Shown here: piece by piece, positions 6,506 through 7,550 of the stretch | How positions within the stretch are numbered: the first letter of the stretch is position 1 | Layout of the letters: each line of letters starts with the position of its first letter | Assembly (NCBI GenBank): GCA_021780625.1 | Contig: JAJXYI010000102.1 | Span: 1 to 7,550, forward strand | DNA from: a bacterium | GTDB lineage: Bacteria > Verrucomicrobiota > Verrucomicrobiae > Opitutales > Opitutaceae | DNA length: 7,550 nucleotides | Reading direction: 5' to 3' | Translations under genes and position numbers: made by a program | The notes under the pieces: model-generated | The model's input: only the letters and a program-made list of their open reading frames with translations | What the model was told of the DNA's origin: nothing | Databases searched by the model: none

Positions 6506-6528
6506 CCCGGCCTGCCGCACAGGTCGGG
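6506..6528 (+). other. GC-rich hairpin in the nadA leader
   Basis: Bases 6506-6514 (CCCGGCCTG) pair with 6520-6528 (CAGGTCGGG), one pair being G-U, around the loop CCGCA. Directly after it, 6527-6538 (GGCGACGTCGCC) is a perfect 12-bp palindrome sharing two bases with the stem, so the two folds compete slightly. No T-tract follows, so it is not an intrinsic terminator. If nadA transcription starts in the AT-rich stretch upstream, both lie in its 5' leader, 15 nt before the strong Shine-Dalgarno. High GC raises the chance of coincidence. Confidence 0.35.
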
Positions 6529-6542
6529 CGACGTCGCCGCGC

Positions 6543-6551
6543 AGGAGGAGG
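6543..6551 (+). promoter_or_regulatory. Strong Shine-Dalgarno in the nadA leader, far from the annotated start
   Basis: AGGAGGAGG is the best ribosome-binding sequence in the window, but it lies 50 nt before the nadA ATG (6602), too far to serve it directly. The frame of nadA has a TGA at 6557-6559. The only in-frame alternative after it is a TTG at 6569, 17 nt from the site, which is also too far. The site is well spaced for a TTG at 6561 (9 nt), which opens a short leader ORF, and less well for a TTG at 6556. Confidence 0.6.
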
Positions 6552-6560
6552 CATTTTGAG

Positions 6561-6605
6561 TTGCAGCGTTGGCGAGTCGGGCAACGTTTCTCTGCTCTGG
6601 TATGA
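6561..6605 (+). CDS. Possible 14-codon leader ORF coupled to nadA
   Basis: Starting with TTG 9 nt after the strong Shine-Dalgarno, the frame reads MQRWRVGQRFSALV and stops at TGA 6603-6605. That stop overlaps the nadA start as ATGA (6602-6605). The arrangement would let ribosomes finishing the leader restart on nadA, which has no Shine-Dalgarno of its own. The peptide is not recognised and contains no run of one amino acid that would suggest attenuation. The TTG start and short length make this a speculative gene. Confidence 0.25.
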   Translation: MQRWRVGQRFSALV

Positions 6606-7550
6606 ACTTTACCGCCCACGAAATTGAAGCGGAGGCCGATCGGCTGCTCCGCGCGCTCATGCACGTGGAATGCGACGCACGCCGCACCTGGAACCTGGAT
6701 ACCTGCCGGGAGCTGGCTCCGCTGACCCTCGAAATCCAGCGTTTGAAACGCGAAAAGGGCGCCATCATCCTCGCCCACTCCTACGTCGAGCCGGAAATCA
6801 TTTATGGTGTGGCCGACTTCAAGGGTGACTCCTACTTCCTCAGCCTTCAGGCGAAGAAGGCACAGGCTCCGATGATCGTCTTTTCGGGCGTGGTCTTCAT
6901 GGCCGAGACGGCCAAGATCCTCTGCCCTGACGCCACGGTGGTCGTGCCGGACCGGGGCTCGGGTTGCTCACTGGCTGATTCGATCACGGCCGAGCACCTC
7001 CGCCGGCTCAAGGCCCTGTACCCTGACGCAGCTGTGGTGTGCTACATCAACAGCACGGCGGCCGTTAAGGCCGAATGCGACGTCTGCGTCACCTCCGGGA
7101 ATGTCTACGACATCATCTGCAGGCTCCCGCAGAAGCGCATCCTTTTTGTCCCGGACCGCCTGATGGCGGAAAACATCCGTGCCGAACTGAAGCGACGGGG
7201 CGTCGACAAGGAAATCCTTTCCTCGGATGGCACCTGCATGGTGCACGAGGAGTTTACTCCGGCGCAGATCACCGAGGCCCGCGAGCGTTTTCCCGGGCTG
7301 AAGGTGGTCGTGCATCCCGAGTGCACGGCGGAAGTCGCCGCCGCGGCGGATTTCGTCGGCAGCACGGGCGCGATGATGAAATACGTTCGCTCGACCCAGG
7401 CGCCGTATTTCCTCATGCTTACCGAATGCGGCCTGGTTGGGCGTCTCGAGGTCGAGAATCCCGAAAAGGCCTTCGTCGGCGGATGCCGTCTGTGCCCATA
7501 CATGAAACTCAACTCGCTCGAGAAGATCCGCGATGTCCTGGCTTCACCGC
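6602..7550 (+). CDS. nadA: Quinolinate synthase, N-terminal and central part (3' end outside window)
   Basis: NadA is a cytoplasmic [4Fe-4S] enzyme that condenses iminoaspartate with dihydroxyacetone phosphate to quinolinate in de novo NAD synthesis. About 316 residues are visible. Family signatures in order are AHSYVEPEI (58-66), DFKGDS (72-77), MAETAKIL (100-107), the first cluster cysteine in GSGCSLADS (Cys122), CYINSTAAVKAECD (147-160) and GTCMVHEEF (210-218). They continue with HPEC (Cys241), VGSTGAMMKY (252-261) and CRLCPYMKLNSLEKI (295-309). Cys298 corresponds to the third cluster ligand. All three ligands are therefore present and the enzyme should be functional. The ORF is open at the window edge with only the C-terminal end missing. 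The ATG at 6602 lacks a nearby Shine-Dalgarno. The 49 or so residues before the catalytic core form a plausible helical extension, and an internal start such as Met20 cannot be ruled out. Confidence 0.95.
   Translation, partial: MNFTAHEIEAEADRLLRALMHVECDARRTWNLDTCRELAPLTLEIQRLKREKGAIILAHSYVEPEIIYGVADFKGDSYFLSLQAKKAQAPMIVFSGVVFMAETAKILCPDATVVVPDRGSGCSLADSITAEHLRRLKALYPDAAVVCYINSTAAVKAECDVCVTSGNVYDIICRLPQKRILFVPDRLMAENIRAELKRRGVDKEILSSDGTCMVHEEFTPAQITEARERFPGLKVVVHPECTAEVAAAADFVGSTGAMMKYVRSTQAPYFLMLTECGLVGRLEVENPEKAFVGGCRLCPYMKLNSLEKIRDVLASP

Noticed and set aside
6482..6601. NAD+-I (nadA motif) riboswitch in the nadA leader
   Set aside because: A riboswitch would be logical here, but the conserved CAACAACCCCG-type sequence and paired domains I remember for that class are absent.
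6467..6778. Open frame of 103 codons on the - strand across the nadA start
   Set aside because: It runs antisense to conserved NadA coding sequence and through the divergent regulatory region; the product shows no family features.
6968..7512. Two - strand frames of 115 and 135 codons within nadA
   Set aside because: Both are antisense to the cluster-binding region of NadA, which is clearly the coding strand.

Overview
The window is a GC-rich bacterial chromosomal segment. Two housekeeping cofactor genes on the + strand flank a compact six-gene operon on the - strand. On the left is the 3' end of panD (aspartate 1-decarboxylase, pantothenate/CoA pathway). On the right is the 5' part of nadA (quinolinate synthase, NAD pathway). 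Both are cut by the window edges. The style of the two flanking proteins and the high GC fit a Gram-negative such as an Opitutaceae-type Verrucomicrobiota. That placement is an impression from sequence style, not a demonstrated assignment.

The - strand operon runs from about 6441 down to 295. In transcription order it encodes: (1) a 173-aa four-helix membrane protein built from two copies of a VirB2/TrbC-like pilin unit; (2) a 123-aa VirB3/TrbD-like membrane protein; (3) a 933-aa VirB4/TrbE-type ATPase with a clear Walker A motif; (4) a 161-aa membrane-anchored or lipoprotein-like glycine-zipper protein; (5) a 271-aa exported coiled-coil protein resembling VirB5/TrbJ; (6) a 368-aa polytopic VirB6/TrbL-like protein. 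The spacing is tight: 18 nt, GTGA overlap, ATGA overlap, 15 nt and 17 nt. This points to one transcript with translational coupling around the ATPase. The order follows the conjugative trb/virB pattern (C-D-E-...-J-L). No VirB8, VirB9, VirB10, VirB11, VirD4, relaxase or integrase gene is present, and core metabolic genes lie directly on both sides. The locus therefore looks like a reduced, chromosomally settled type IV secretion inner-membrane, motor and pilin module rather than a mobile element. It is the most interesting content of the window, and its function is unknown.

The 160-bp divergent region between the operon and nadA (6442-6601) holds an AT-rich near-perfect palindrome at 6454-6481, a GC-rich hairpin at 6506-6528 and a 12-bp palindrome at 6527-6538. 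It also holds a very strong Shine-Dalgarno at 6543-6551 that lies 50 nt before the nadA ATG. That Shine-Dalgarno is well placed for a 14-codon leader ORF whose stop overlaps the nadA start. The convergent panD/operon junction is only 14 nt long and forms a hairpin from both stop codons. No RNA genes, CRISPR arrays, insertion sequences or attachment sites were seen.
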